DNA from: Pseudarthrobacter sp. SSS035
GTDB taxonomy: Bacteria > Actinomycetota > Actinomycetes > Actinomycetales > Micrococcaceae
Length of the DNA: 64,000 nt
Reading direction: 5' to 3'
Assembly: GCF_023273875.1 (NCBI RefSeq)
Contig: NZ_CP096882.1
Location: forward strand, 2,046,001-2,110,000
Shown here one piece after another: positions 41,624 through 50,060 of this stretch. A program made the translations under genes and the position numbers. How positions within the stretch are numbered: the first letter of the stretch is position 1; every line of letters starts with the position of its first letter. The notes under the pieces were generated by a model that was given only the letters and a program-made list of their open reading frames with translations, did not search any database and was not told where the DNA came from.

Positions 41624-42661
41624 ATGACTGACCTTTCAAACCCCATGAGTTCAGCACCAGATGCCGCCCAGGGAGTGGCATCTAAGGGACCGGACGAGGG
41701 CCCCGATGCGAGCTTGCGAGTATTGGGAAGTCCTGACCCGCTATCGGAGCCGCGCGCTGGGCTGATCGAAGATCAGCTGCGCGGCGAAGGGGCGGGGGCG
41801 GCATTTGGTGCTGGACGGACCTCTACCATCACACCCCGGGACACGTTTGTGGACGGCGCGGCCCTGTTTCCCGGTGACACCGGCGTGCTCTCGATGAAAG
41901 TGCGCCAGGCGCTGGTCAAGCTGCTCAAGGGTCCGTACGTTGACGGCGGCCGCGACGAAAAGCTGTGGACCACGCTGCTGGACAACCAGATCATCCTGCG
42001 CAGCCGCCTGTCCGAGCTGTTCCTGACCCTGCAGCTGGACCACGAGCGCAAGATCGCCGTCCTGCGCCCGGTGGATCCTGAAGCCATCGGCGGCAGCAAC
42101 CGGTCCAGCATCCTGCGCCAACAGCGTGCCCTGAGCCGGGTGGAAACCATCGTACTGCTCCGCCTGCGGATGCTGCTGGACCGCCACGTCACCGCCCAGA
42201 CCGATGCCACCATCACCCGCGAGGAAATCGCAGACCTCGTGGCCCACTACCAGCCCGCCGGCCAGCAGGACGCGCTGCGCGATTCGGACGTGGTCACCCG
42301 GGCCATCACCAAGCTCCTGGCCCGCCAGCTGCTCCTCACCACCGGCCTGGACGACGTCTACACCATCTCCAACGCCCTCCCGCTGGCCCTCCCCTTCGAA
42401 AACATCGGCGACATCCCCGCCCAAATCGAAGCCCTGGTAGCCGCCACCGCAGACCCCACAGGCACAGAAGCGCTTATAGAGCTCGACGGCGAGAATCCCC
42501 TCCGCGCAGACGACGACACTGAGGACAACGAACCGGTGACTGACAACAGCGACGACTCCGGGGACATGCGGCAGCATGCGTCTAAGCGAGGAACGAGCGA
42601 GCATGCAGAGCATGTGTCCGGTGGTGGCGCGATAGCCGACCACGAAGAAGGAGACGCATGA
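41624..42661 (+). CDS. jetB: JetB (DUF4194, MksE-like) subunit
   Basis: A 345-aa accessory (KITE-like) subunit. Seen: the core from about residue 85 (VRQALVKLLKGPYVDGGRDEKLWTTLLDNQIILRSRLSELFLTLQLDHERKIAVLRPVD and RLRMLLDRHVTAQTDATITREEIADLVAHY) is the winged-helix DUF4194 domain. The ATG at 41624 has AAGGA six bases upstream and starts 3 bp after jetA. Both ends are long, low-complexity and acidic; the last 90 residues after PTGTEALIELDGENP are disordered and less well conserved in character, with AGCGAGxAACGAGCGAGC repeats in the DNA. Confidence 0.85.
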   Translation: MTDLSNPMSSAPDAAQGVASKGPDEGPDASLRVLGSPDPLSEPRAGLIEDQLRGEGAGAAFGAGRTSTITPRDTFVDGAALFPGDTGVLSMKVRQALVKLLKGPYVDGGRDEKLWTTLLDNQIILRSRLSELFLTLQLDHERKIAVLRPVDPEAIGGSNRSSILRQQRALSRVETIVLLRLRMLLDRHVTAQTDATITREEIADLVAHYQPAGQQDALRDSDVVTRAITKLLARQLLLTTGLDDVYTISNALPLALPFENIGDIPAQIEALVAATADPTGTEALIELDGENPLRADDDTEDNEPVTDNSDDSGDMRQHASKRGTSEHAEHVSGGGAIADHEEGDA

Positions 42662-45600
42662 GCATCGCAACCATGCTGCCGATGGGCGATCTCACGAACC
42701 CCGGTCAGATGCGCCTTGCGTTGGTGCAGGTGGTCAACTGGGGCACGTTCCATGGGGCGCACACAATGCACGTGGACCGGAACGGAACCCTGCTGACGGG
42801 CAACTCGGGCGTGGGCAAGTCCACGCTGTTTGACGCCATGCTGCGCGTATTCGATGCCCGGCCGCGCTCCAACGAGGCGGCGGCCCAGCGTGCCGGCGGT
42901 GCTGTGGAGGACAAGAGGACCACGTTCACGTACATGCGCGGCAAGGTGGGCGACAAGGCCGTTGGCGAAGGCTCCGCCAGCGCGTTCCAGCGGCCCGGCG
43001 CCACGTGGTCCGCTGTCGCCCTGACGTTTGATAACGCCGCGGGCACCCGCATCACGGTGTCCGCACTGTTCGACCTGCCCAAGAACGGCACGGAGTCCAG
43101 TGTTGGGCGTTTCTACGTGATCGACAGCAAGCCGCTGGACCTGCCGGCCATCGAGGACATCGCGGACAAGCGCTTCACCAAGGCTGCGCTGGAGACGATC
43201 TTCCCGGACGCCCAGATCTTCGATGTCCACAAGGCCTTCGCGGAGCGTTTCCGCCGGCTCCTCGGCATCAGTTCGGACCAGGCTCTGCCCCTGCTGCGCG
43301 TGATCCAGGCCGGCAAGGGCCTGGGCGGCAGCGTCAATACCTTCTTCCGCGACCAGGTCCTGGACGCCCCCGCCACCCTCGCCGCGGCCGACGACGTGGT
43401 GGAGGAATTCAGCAACCTCATGTCCATCCGGCAGCGGCTGGAGGACGTGCGGCAGCAGCGGGACCAGCTGGCCCCCGTGCCCGGCCTGAACAAGGAATAC
43501 GCGCAGTCGCTGCTGGATGCGAACCGGCTCCGTGAGCTGTCCGGCGAGGAGTTCGAAGCCTACAAGCAGCAGCTCGCGGTCACGGTGCACGAGAAGACAC
43601 TGGCCCGGTTCAAGGAGCTGGCCCAGGCGAAAGCCAAGGAACTGGGCGCGGAACGCTCCGTCCGCGACGGGCTGGCCAAGGATCTGCGCCAGCTGGAGAC
43701 CGATTACAACAACCAGGGCGGCAACGCGATCTCCGCGATCGAGCAGTCGCTGGACAACGCCAACGTGGGTCTGCGGCTTCGCGAGCAGGTGGAGGAAGCG
43801 GCCCGCACGGCCCTGTCCGACGCCGGCCTGCAGCTGGAGTGGACCGCTGAGGGTTGGGAACAGGCCCACGAGCAGGCTGCCGCCAGGTCGGCCGAGCTTA
43901 AGGACGACTCGCAGGCCCTGCAGGAGCTCCGCTTCGAAGCCTTCGACGGCCACGCCACCAAAAAGCGCGAGCTGGCGGCGGCCCAGCAGGAGCTCGTGTC
44001 GCTGAAGACGCGCAAGTCCCTGCTGCCGCCGTCGAGCATTGAAAACCGCGCGGCAATCGCCGCGGCCACGGGCGTCCCGGAAGACCGGATGCCGTTCGGC
44101 GGCGAGCTGATGGACCTCGCTGAAGGGGAGGAGCAGTGGCGGCCGGCGGCGGAGCGCGCGCTCCGGAACCTCGCCACCACGCTGCTGGTCCCCGGCGAAC
44201 ACTTCGCCGCCGTGACCCGCTACCTCAACGACAACAAGGTACGCGGAGCCCTGCGCGCGGTGGACGTATCCAAACCGCTCGCGGGCGGCGCCCTCGCCGT
44301 GGAAGACGCGCACGACGGCGACCTGCTGACCAAGCTGGACATCCTCGCCAGCGGCGCGGTGGCGGACGCCGGGGAATGGATCCGGGAGCGGATCGCCCTC
44401 GATTTCGCTTACCCGTGCGTCGAGGACCCTAACGAGCTGGCCACCCTGGACAAGGGCCTGAGCCTGGGCGGTGTGGTCAAACGCAACCGGCACACGGTAG
44501 AGAAGGACGACCGTTTCACCGGTCGCCAGGACTACGTACTCGGGTTCGACAATGCTGCCAAGCTGGAACTTGTGGCCGCCCAGGTGGAGGACCTGCAGCA
44601 GGAACTCGCCAAGGCTGCCGAGCTGGCGCAGAGCCGTGAAGAGTCGCACCAGGGCATGAGCCGGCAGCTCGATGCCCTCCGCCGGATCGCGGAGGACCAC
44701 CGGCCCTGGGAACAGGTGTCAGCTGCGGTCGCCGCCGATGAACTCGCCAGGATTGAACAGCGGCTCAAGGATGCCCTCGCGGCCCAGGCCGACCTGGAAC
44801 CGCTGCGGGCCAACATCGAATCTGCCCGGCAGAAGCACCAGGCCAGCACCGAAGCAGCCGCCGTCCTGCAGAGCGAATACAAGGCACTGGACCGGCAAAT
44901 GAGCGCTGCCGATTCGCTGCTGGAAGCCGCGCGTGCCCGCCTGGAGCAGGCGCCGCCGTCGGACGCCACAGTGACCGCGCTGGAACCGTACTTCACCGAC
45001 TTCGGCGACGTCAGCGAGATGCATGAGCTGGACAACCTGGCCAACCGTGTCCGGACGGCGCTGCTAGGAGAGCTGCACGTGGCCGAGACGCGCGGGCAGG
45101 CGACCTCGGAGCGGCTGACCCGGATCTTCGAGGGTTTTGTGCGCGAGTGGGGTTCCGCGATTTCCGCGGACCACGGCACCTCCATCGGTGCGGCGGGGGA
45201 GTTCGAAGGCCGCTACCACGCCATCATCAGCGACGGCCTGCCCGCCCAGGAGTCCGAGTTCCGGCAGTTCTTCAACCAGCGCACGCACGAATCGTTCAGC
45301 ACGCTGCTGCACCTGCTGGACGAGGAGCGGCGGTCCATCACCAGCCGCATCCTGCCGCTCAACGGCATCCTGTCCGAGGTCAACTTCCACGAGGGCAGCT
45401 TCCTGGAACTGGACATCAAGCAGACCCTGCCGGCCACGGCCAAGCAGTTCAAGGACGCCATCCAGAACGCGCTGAAGGCCCGGCACATGCGGCCCACCCG
45501 CGCCGGATCCGGCACGGTTTCCGGCCCGGAAGCCGGGGGAGGCGACGACGCCGAGCTCACCGCCCGCTACAAGACCCTCGAAACGCTCGTAAAGCGGCTC

Positions 45601-46107
45601 GGCTCACCCACCCCCGAGGACCGGCGCTGGCGCGCGGAAGTGCTGGACGTCCGCGGGCACCTGTTCATCCAGTGCAAGGAACACCGGGAAAACGGCAAGC
45701 GGACCGACGTGTACATGCACGCCGACACCGGCTCCATGTCCGGCGGCGAGCGGCAGCGCTTCACCGCGTTCATCATGGCCGCGGCGCTGAGCTACCAGCT
45801 GGGCATCGCCGAGCAGGGGTTCACCACGTACGGCACCGTGATGATGGATGAGGCGTTTGTGCTGGCCTCGGAGGAGTTTGCCGGCGCCGGGATCAAGGCG
45901 CTGCACGAGTTCGGCTTCCAGCTGCTGCTGGCCGCGCCGGAGAACGTGATCGACCTGTCCCGGCACCTGGGCTCCGTGACGGAGATCCTGCGGGACAAGC
46001 GCACCAACCGCTCCGGCGTGCTCACCGCCCCGGTGATCCGGCCCCGGCCCGGCGCGGAAGGTCAGTGGCGGTCCGAGGCGAACCCCGTGGACATCGTGCT
46101 CCGCTAG
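42658..46107 (+). CDS. jetC: JetC (MksB-like SMC ATPase)
   Basis: A 1149-aa SMC-type ATPase. Seen: Walker A TGNSGVGKST at residues 47-56, long coiled-coil arms between about 230 and 950 with a hinge-like region near 440-570, and the C-terminal signature SGGERQRF near residue 1027 with Walker B GTVMMDEAFVLA near 1060. This is the domain order of MukB/MksB/JetC. ATGA overlaps the jetB stop. In Wadjet, JetABC loop-extrudes and JetD cuts closed circular plasmids. No jetD follows here: 8 bp after the stop a palindrome begins and then an unrelated gene on the other strand. Confidence 0.9.
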   Translation: MSIATMLPMGDLTNPGQMRLALVQVVNWGTFHGAHTMHVDRNGTLLTGNSGVGKSTLFDAMLRVFDARPRSNEAAAQRAGGAVEDKRTTFTYMRGKVGDKAVGEGSASAFQRPGATWSAVALTFDNAAGTRITVSALFDLPKNGTESSVGRFYVIDSKPLDLPAIEDIADKRFTKAALETIFPDAQIFDVHKAFAERFRRLLGISSDQALPLLRVIQAGKGLGGSVNTFFRDQVLDAPATLAAADDVVEEFSNLMSIRQRLEDVRQQRDQLAPVPGLNKEYAQSLLDANRLRELSGEEFEAYKQQLAVTVHEKTLARFKELAQAKAKELGAERSVRDGLAKDLRQLETDYNNQGGNAISAIEQSLDNANVGLRLREQVEEAARTALSDAGLQLEWTAEGWEQAHEQAAARSAELKDDSQALQELRFEAFDGHATKKRELAAAQQELVSLKTRKSLLPPSSIENRAAIAAATGVPEDRMPFGGELMDLAEGEEQWRPAAERALRNLATTLLVPGEHFAAVTRYLNDNKVRGALRAVDVSKPLAGGALAVEDAHDGDLLTKLDILASGAVADAGEWIRERIALDFAYPCVEDPNELATLDKGLSLGGVVKRNRHTVEKDDRFTGRQDYVLGFDNAAKLELVAAQVEDLQQELAKAAELAQSREESHQGMSRQLDALRRIAEDHRPWEQVSAAVAADELARIEQRLKDALAAQADLEPLRANIESARQKHQASTEAAAVLQSEYKALDRQMSAADSLLEAARARLEQAPPSDATVTALEPYFTDFGDVSEMHELDNLANRVRTALLGELHVAETRGQATSERLTRIFEGFVREWGSAISADHGTSIGAAGEFEGRYHAIISDGLPAQESEFRQFFNQRTHESFSTLLHLLDEERRSITSRILPLNGILSEVNFHEGSFLELDIKQTLPATAKQFKDAIQNALKARHMRPTRAGSGTVSGPEAGGGDDAELTARYKTLETLVKRLGSPTPEDRRWRAEVLDVRGHLFIQCKEHRENGKRTDVYMHADTGSMSGGERQRFTAFIMAAALSYQLGIAEQGFTTYGTVMMDEAFVLASEEFAGAGIKALHEFGFQLLLAAPENVIDLSRHLGSVTEILRDKRTNRSGVLTAPVIRPRPGAEGQWRSEANPVDIVLR

Positions 46108-46110
46108 GTC

Positions 46111-46216
46111 AGACGCTCTCTCACTTAACGTGGGTTTTCCGCCGATGCTCTCTCACTTTCTTGAAGAAAGCGAGAGAGCGTTGGTGATTTTCCTGCGTTA
46201 AGTGAAAGAGCGTCTT
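46111..46216. terminator. Compound nested palindrome after jetC
   Basis: Outer arms 46111-46130 and 46196-46215 pair 19 of 20. Inner arms 46147-46162 and 46164-46179 pair 15 of 16. All four arms contain the same core CGCTCTCTCACTT or its complement, so the element is two tandem units meeting head to head. It sits between the convergent ends of jetC and the TetR gene and partly overlaps the TetR stop. Confidence 0.65.
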
Positions 46217-46760
46217 AGCTGGCGGCGGTGCACGCGTCGATCTGGGCCTGGACGATTGCGCCGTAGTGTCCCACCAGCTCGTCAAAGTCCCAGCCGTCGA
46301 AAAGGCCCAGGGTGCGGACGGTCTCGCCGAAGCCGGTCATCAGGGCCACCACGGTGGAGGCGAACCGGCGCTCCGGTGTGGTGTCCCCGATGAGCCGGAC
46401 GATGGCGGTGAGGTACCTTTCGCGGATATCCGTCCGGGCGGCCTCGGGGTCGGGAGAGTCCAGGACGGCGAACGGGATGATGGCCCACGGCTCCTGCACT
46501 CCGCGTTCCCGGCGCATCAACACACGGAACACGAGGGCCCTGCCGAGCTCCGACGTCGGGACTTCCAGTTCGGTGAGCAGCGACTCGTCCGGCTGCACGG
46601 CGGCATAGAGCTTTTCCTTGGAAACGAAGAGTTTCATGACCAGGGCGGCCGAAACGCCCGCGTCCGCGGCGATGTCCCGCACCGTGACGGCGCGGTAGCC
46701 GCGTTCACCGAAAAGGCGTCCGGCGGCGCTGAAGATCGCGTCGTGGCTGGGGCTGCTCAT
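46215..46760 (-). CDS. TetR-family regulator of the MFS pump
   Basis: A 181-aa repressor. Seen: AIFSAAGRLFGERGYRAVTVRDIAADAGVSAALVMKLFVSKEKLYAAV is the TetR HTH with the following helix, and the rest is an alpha-helical ligand domain with a tetracyclin-repressor-like-C pattern. Its ATG overlaps the stop of the MFS gene (ATGA), so it is second in the operon and probably autoregulates it through the two GTGAAC-NNNN-GTTCAC operators upstream. The inducer is unknown. Confidence 0.88.
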   Translation of the reverse strand: MSSPSHDAIFSAAGRLFGERGYRAVTVRDIAADAGVSAALVMKLFVSKEKLYAAVQPDESLLTELEVPTSELGRALVFRVLMRRERGVQEPWAIIPFAVLDSPDPEAARTDIRERYLTAIVRLIGDTTPERRFASTVVALMTGFGETVRTLGLFDGWDFDELVGHYGAIVQAQIDACTAAS

Positions 46761-48748
46761 GCGCCCACCGGTTCCATGGACTTTTCCTCCACGCGAGGCG
46801 CGGCGAGATCAACGGTGACCGAGCGGTTGTCCACCGCGAGCTTCCGGGCCATGGCCTGATGTGTGGCCGGGTTAACCATGGTCACAACGTAGCGGCCGGC
46901 GGCGGGCAGCGGAAACGCGTACGCGCCGTCGTCGTCCGAGATTGTGGTGTCCACGTAGCCGCCGCTTGCCTCGAGGAGCGTCACCACCGCGCCCGCCACA
47001 GCCTCGCTGCCGGCGGTGACCCGTCCGCCGATCTCCAGCCGGTCCCGAAGCAGGAAGTTCTGGTGCAGGGTACGTCCGTCGAAGTCGAAAACGTCGGCCG
47101 TGGGCGCCCAGCCTGCCGCGTTGGTCACGATGAGGTATTTCCCGGCGCCGGGGAGGGCCACCGAATAGTTGCCTTCCGTGTCCACCCGGCTCCAGTCCAC
47201 CGGCTCGCCGGCGGTCTGAAGCACGGTCACGACGGCGGGAGCGACGGGGCGGTGGTCAGGGGCAAGGACGCGGCCCCGCACCACAATTTCGGTGGTGTTC
47301 ACGGAGGCGGCCGTGGCGGAAACGGGCGCGGCCTGCCGGTGGGCCGCGGTGGCTTTCGGGATGAAGACCGTGGCCGCCACCGATGCTGCCGCTGCCAGAG
47401 CGGCCAGCCAGAACACGTCCTTGAAAGCGTCGAAGGACGGAAGGTGCACGGCTCCCACCGTCATGCTGACCGAGGTGAGGACCGCGGCAACCGCGGCGCT
47501 CGACGTCGACGTGCCGATGGACCGGACCAGGCTGTTCAGTCCATTGGCCGAGGCGGTCTCGGTAATCGGCACCACGCCCATGATCAGAGTGGGCATGGCG
47601 GCATAGGCGATGGCTGTGCCCACGCTGACCACGGTTGAGCCGATGATCACCCAGGCGATGGAGTCGTAGAAGAAGACGCGGCCCACGTACCCCACGATCA
47701 TCACAACGCCGCCGGCGATGAGCGCGGATTTGCCGCCGAAGACGCGGATGATGCGCCCGGACACCGGGGCGAAGATCACCATCGCGAGCCCGGACGGGAC
47801 CATGCACAGCCCTGCGGTGATGACGTTCAGCCCGAAACCGTACCCCGTGGCGGTAGGCAGCTGGAGCTGCTGGGTGGTGAGGAGCATGTTGGCGAACATG
47901 GCGAAGCCGATGAGCAGCGAGGCCACGTTGGTCATGAGCACCGGTCTGCGGCCCGATGTCCGCAGGTCAACCATCGGCTGGCTGACTTTCAGCTCGTACG
48001 GGACCCAAGCAGCCAGGAGTATTGCGGCCGTGAGGAACAGCAGCAGCACCGGCTCCGAGCCCCAGCCCCAGGCGCCGCCCTTGGAGATCGCCAGCAGCAG
48101 GGCGGCCAGCGCTGCCGAGAGCACCAGTGCTCCCGCGTAGTCGAACCGCCCGGGGGTGCGGACCTTGGATTCGGGAACCACCAGCGCCACGGCAACAAGC
48201 AGCAGTGCGCCCGCGGCAGCGGAAACCCAGAAGATCGAGGCCCACCCCAGGCTCTCGTACAGCACTCCGGCCAGGGGGAGGCCCATGGCGCTGCCGATTC
48301 CCAGCGTGGCGCTCATCAAGGCAACGGCGGAGCCCATCTTCTCCTTGGGCAGTTCATCGCGCATGATGCTGATGCCCACCGGAATTAGGGCCGATGCGAA
48401 GCCCTGGAGCGTCCGGCCGATGACCAGCCACAGGAAGGATCCGCCAACCGCGGCAATGACCGAGCCGGCCACCATGATCGCCAGGCAAACCACCATCATC
48501 TTGCGCTTGCCGTACATGTCCGCGCTGCGGGACACGATGGGCGTTGCCACGGCGCTGGCGAGCAGGGTGGCGGTCACCAGCCAGGAGGCGTCGTCGGCGG
48601 TGATACCCAGGATCCGGGGAAAATCCGGAAGGAGGGGCACTACCAGGGTTTGCATAAGGGCTACCACCGTGCCGCTAAGGGCCAGGACGGCGGTGATGGC
48701 GGACGGGGACGGGCCCCGGGTGGTGTTCAGGGCGTTGGAACGCGGCAT
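46757..48748 (-). CDS. DHA2-type MFS efflux pump with fused beta-sandwich repeats
   Basis: A 663-aa protein. Seen: residues 1-470 are a 14-helix MFS exporter (VPLLPDFPRILGITADDASWLVTATLLASAVATPIVSRSADMYGKRKM is motif A; GFASALIPVGISIMRDELPKEK and GSAVALMSATLGIGSAMGLPLAGVLYESLGWASIFW follow). After about residue 480 come two carboxypeptidase-regulatory-like/CnaB-like units (VVRGRVLAPDHRPVAPAVVTVLQTAG...DTEGNYSVALPGAGKYLIV and IGGRVTAGSEAVAGAVVTLLEASG...DDDGAYAFPLPAAGRYVVTM). It probably expels a drug-like compound. The role of the tail is unknown. Confidence 0.88.
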   Translation of the reverse strand: MPRSNALNTTRGPSPSAITAVLALSGTVVALMQTLVVPLLPDFPRILGITADDASWLVTATLLASAVATPIVSRSADMYGKRKMMVVCLAIMVAGSVIAAVGGSFLWLVIGRTLQGFASALIPVGISIMRDELPKEKMGSAVALMSATLGIGSAMGLPLAGVLYESLGWASIFWVSAAAGALLLVAVALVVPESKVRTPGRFDYAGALVLSAALAALLLAISKGGAWGWGSEPVLLLFLTAAILLAAWVPYELKVSQPMVDLRTSGRRPVLMTNVASLLIGFAMFANMLLTTQQLQLPTATGYGFGLNVITAGLCMVPSGLAMVIFAPVSGRIIRVFGGKSALIAGGVVMIVGYVGRVFFYDSIAWVIIGSTVVSVGTAIAYAAMPTLIMGVVPITETASANGLNSLVRSIGTSTSSAAVAAVLTSVSMTVGAVHLPSFDAFKDVFWLAALAAAASVAATVFIPKATAAHRQAAPVSATAASVNTTEIVVRGRVLAPDHRPVAPAVVTVLQTAGEPVDWSRVDTEGNYSVALPGAGKYLIVTNAAGWAPTADVFDFDGRTLHQNFLLRDRLEIGGRVTAGSEAVAGAVVTLLEASGGYVDTTISDDDGAYAFPLPAAGRYVVTMVNPATHQAMARKLAVDNRSVTVDLAAPRVEEKSMEPVGA

Positions 48749-48788
48749 CAGGTGCTTTCAGGTGTGGGCTGGGATGGGGCGCGGCACG

Positions 48789-48830
48789 GTGAACGCGTGT
48801 TTACCCCCTTAAGAGTGAACCACCGTTCAC
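48789..48830. promoter_or_regulatory. Tandem operators of the MFS-TetR operon
   Basis: GTGAACGCGTGTTTAC (48789-48804, one mismatch) and GTGAACCACCGTTCAC (48815-48830, perfect) share GTGAAC-NNNN-GTTCAC and lie 26 bp apart, upstream of the MFS gene. Likely binding sites of the TetR regulator encoded downstream. Confidence 0.65.
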
Positions 48831-48907
48831 CCCCGACCGGCAATGACCTTCCGCTATATGTTGCGTCACATGATCAATTACGCAATACAAAGCTTTTCTA
48901 ATTACGG

Positions 48908-48950
48908 GCAGGCTAGGCTACCCTTACTTAGGTTCGCATCATTCACCTAA
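48908..48950 (+). promoter_or_regulatory. IdeR/DtxR-type iron boxes before the siderophore operon
   Basis: AGGCTAGGCTACCCT (48910-48924) matches 13 of 15 positions of the iron-box core in TTAGGTTAGGCTAACCTAA. A second TTAGGT...ACCTAA inverted pair lies at 48928-48950, ending at the AAGGAG ribosome site. Binding by an iron-loaded IdeR would repress the operon when iron is sufficient. Confidence 0.75.
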
Positions 48951-48958
48951 GGAGTTCC

Positions 48959-50050
48959 GTGACTTCCCCCCTCTTCTCCGGCCCGAGCGCCACCCGCCGC
49001 ACGCTGTTCAAGTCAGCCGGCAAGGCAACGGCCGTTCTGGCCGCCGCGGCACTCACACTGTCCGCCTGCTCCACGGGCCCCGTGTCCTCCACATCGGACG
49101 CCAGCACCTCCAGCTCCAGCAGCTCGCAGTTCCCGGTCACCATCAAGCACGCCTTCGGTGAAACCACCGTCAAGGAACAGCCCAAGCGCGTAGTCACCGT
49201 TTCCTGGGTCAACGACGACGTTGCCCTTGCCCTCGGCGTTGTTCCGGTGGGCGTCCCCAAGAACGAATGGGGCGGCAACGAGCAGGGCTCCACACCGTGG
49301 AAGGACGCAGCACTGAAGGAACTCGGCGCGGGCTTCGGTTCCGACAAGGCCCCGGTCCAGTTCTCCGAGGCTGACGGCATCAACTTCACCGAGATCGCCA
49401 AGCTCACCCCGGACGTCATCCTGGCCGCCTACTCGGGCCTTACCGAAGAGGACTACAAAAAGCTCAGCGAGATCGCCCCCGTGGTGGCGCACCCCGAGGT
49501 TGCCTACGGAACCTCATGGCAGGATTCAACCTCCATCATCGGCAAGGCCCTGGGCAAGGAGGCTGAGGCTACCAAGCTCATCGCCGATACTGAGGCCACC
49601 GTAAAGACGGAAGCTGCCAAGTACCCGCAGATCGCCGGCAAGAGCTTCGTCTACGGTTACACCGATCCCGCAGACCTCACTGCCACGGGCTTCTACACCG
49701 CCAATGACAACCGTCCGAAGTTCCTCTCAGCTGTCGGGATGAAGCTGGCCCCGGTCGCCGAGAAGGCTTCAGCCGGCTCCAAGGACTTTTTCGTGACGTG
49801 GGCCGCCGAGAAAGCCAACGAACTTGAGGCCGATATCTTCCTGAGCTCGGTCGAGGATGCCGCCACCGCCGAGGCCGTCAAGAGCGACCCCCTGCTGGGC
49901 CAGATTCCGGCCATCAAGAACGGCGCATTCGTTGCCGACGCGGACAAGAGCCTGGTCCTGGCAATCTCGGCCTCCTCGCCGCTGAGCCTGCCGTGGGCGC
50001 TGGACACGTTCCTCCCGCAGCTCGCCACCGCCGCGGATGCAGTGAAGTAA
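48959..50050 (+). CDS. Ferric-siderophore ABC transporter substrate-binding lipoprotein
   Basis: A 363-aa lipoprotein. Seen: a signal sequence with RRTLFKS (twin-arginine-like), hydrophobic core and lipobox LSAC (Cys near residue 37), a Ser/Thr linker, and an iron-siderophore (FepB/FecB-type) binding domain (KEQPKRVVTVSWVNDDVALALGVVPVGVP, LTPDVILAAYSGLTEEDYKKLSEIAPVV, and DPLLGQIPAIKNGAFVADADKSLVLAIS). The GTG start has AAGGAG upstream. First gene of a five-gene uptake and reduction operon behind iron boxes. The siderophore is not identifiable. Confidence 0.92.
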   Translation: MTSPLFSGPSATRRTLFKSAGKATAVLAAAALTLSACSTGPVSSTSDASTSSSSSSQFPVTIKHAFGETTVKEQPKRVVTVSWVNDDVALALGVVPVGVPKNEWGGNEQGSTPWKDAALKELGAGFGSDKAPVQFSEADGINFTEIAKLTPDVILAAYSGLTEEDYKKLSEIAPVVAHPEVAYGTSWQDSTSIIGKALGKEAEATKLIADTEATVKTEAAKYPQIAGKSFVYGYTDPADLTATGFYTANDNRPKFLSAVGMKLAPVAEKASAGSKDFFVTWAAEKANELEADIFLSSVEDAATAEAVKSDPLLGQIPAIKNGAFVADADKSLVLAISASSPLSLPWALDTFLPQLATAADAVK

Positions 50051-50060
50051 GCACCGCTCC

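Noticed and set aside
42358..44700. A 780-aa minus-strand frame inside jetB/jetC
   Set aside because: It is antisense to the conserved SMC ATPase with GC-rich third positions; the translation is repetitive without domains.
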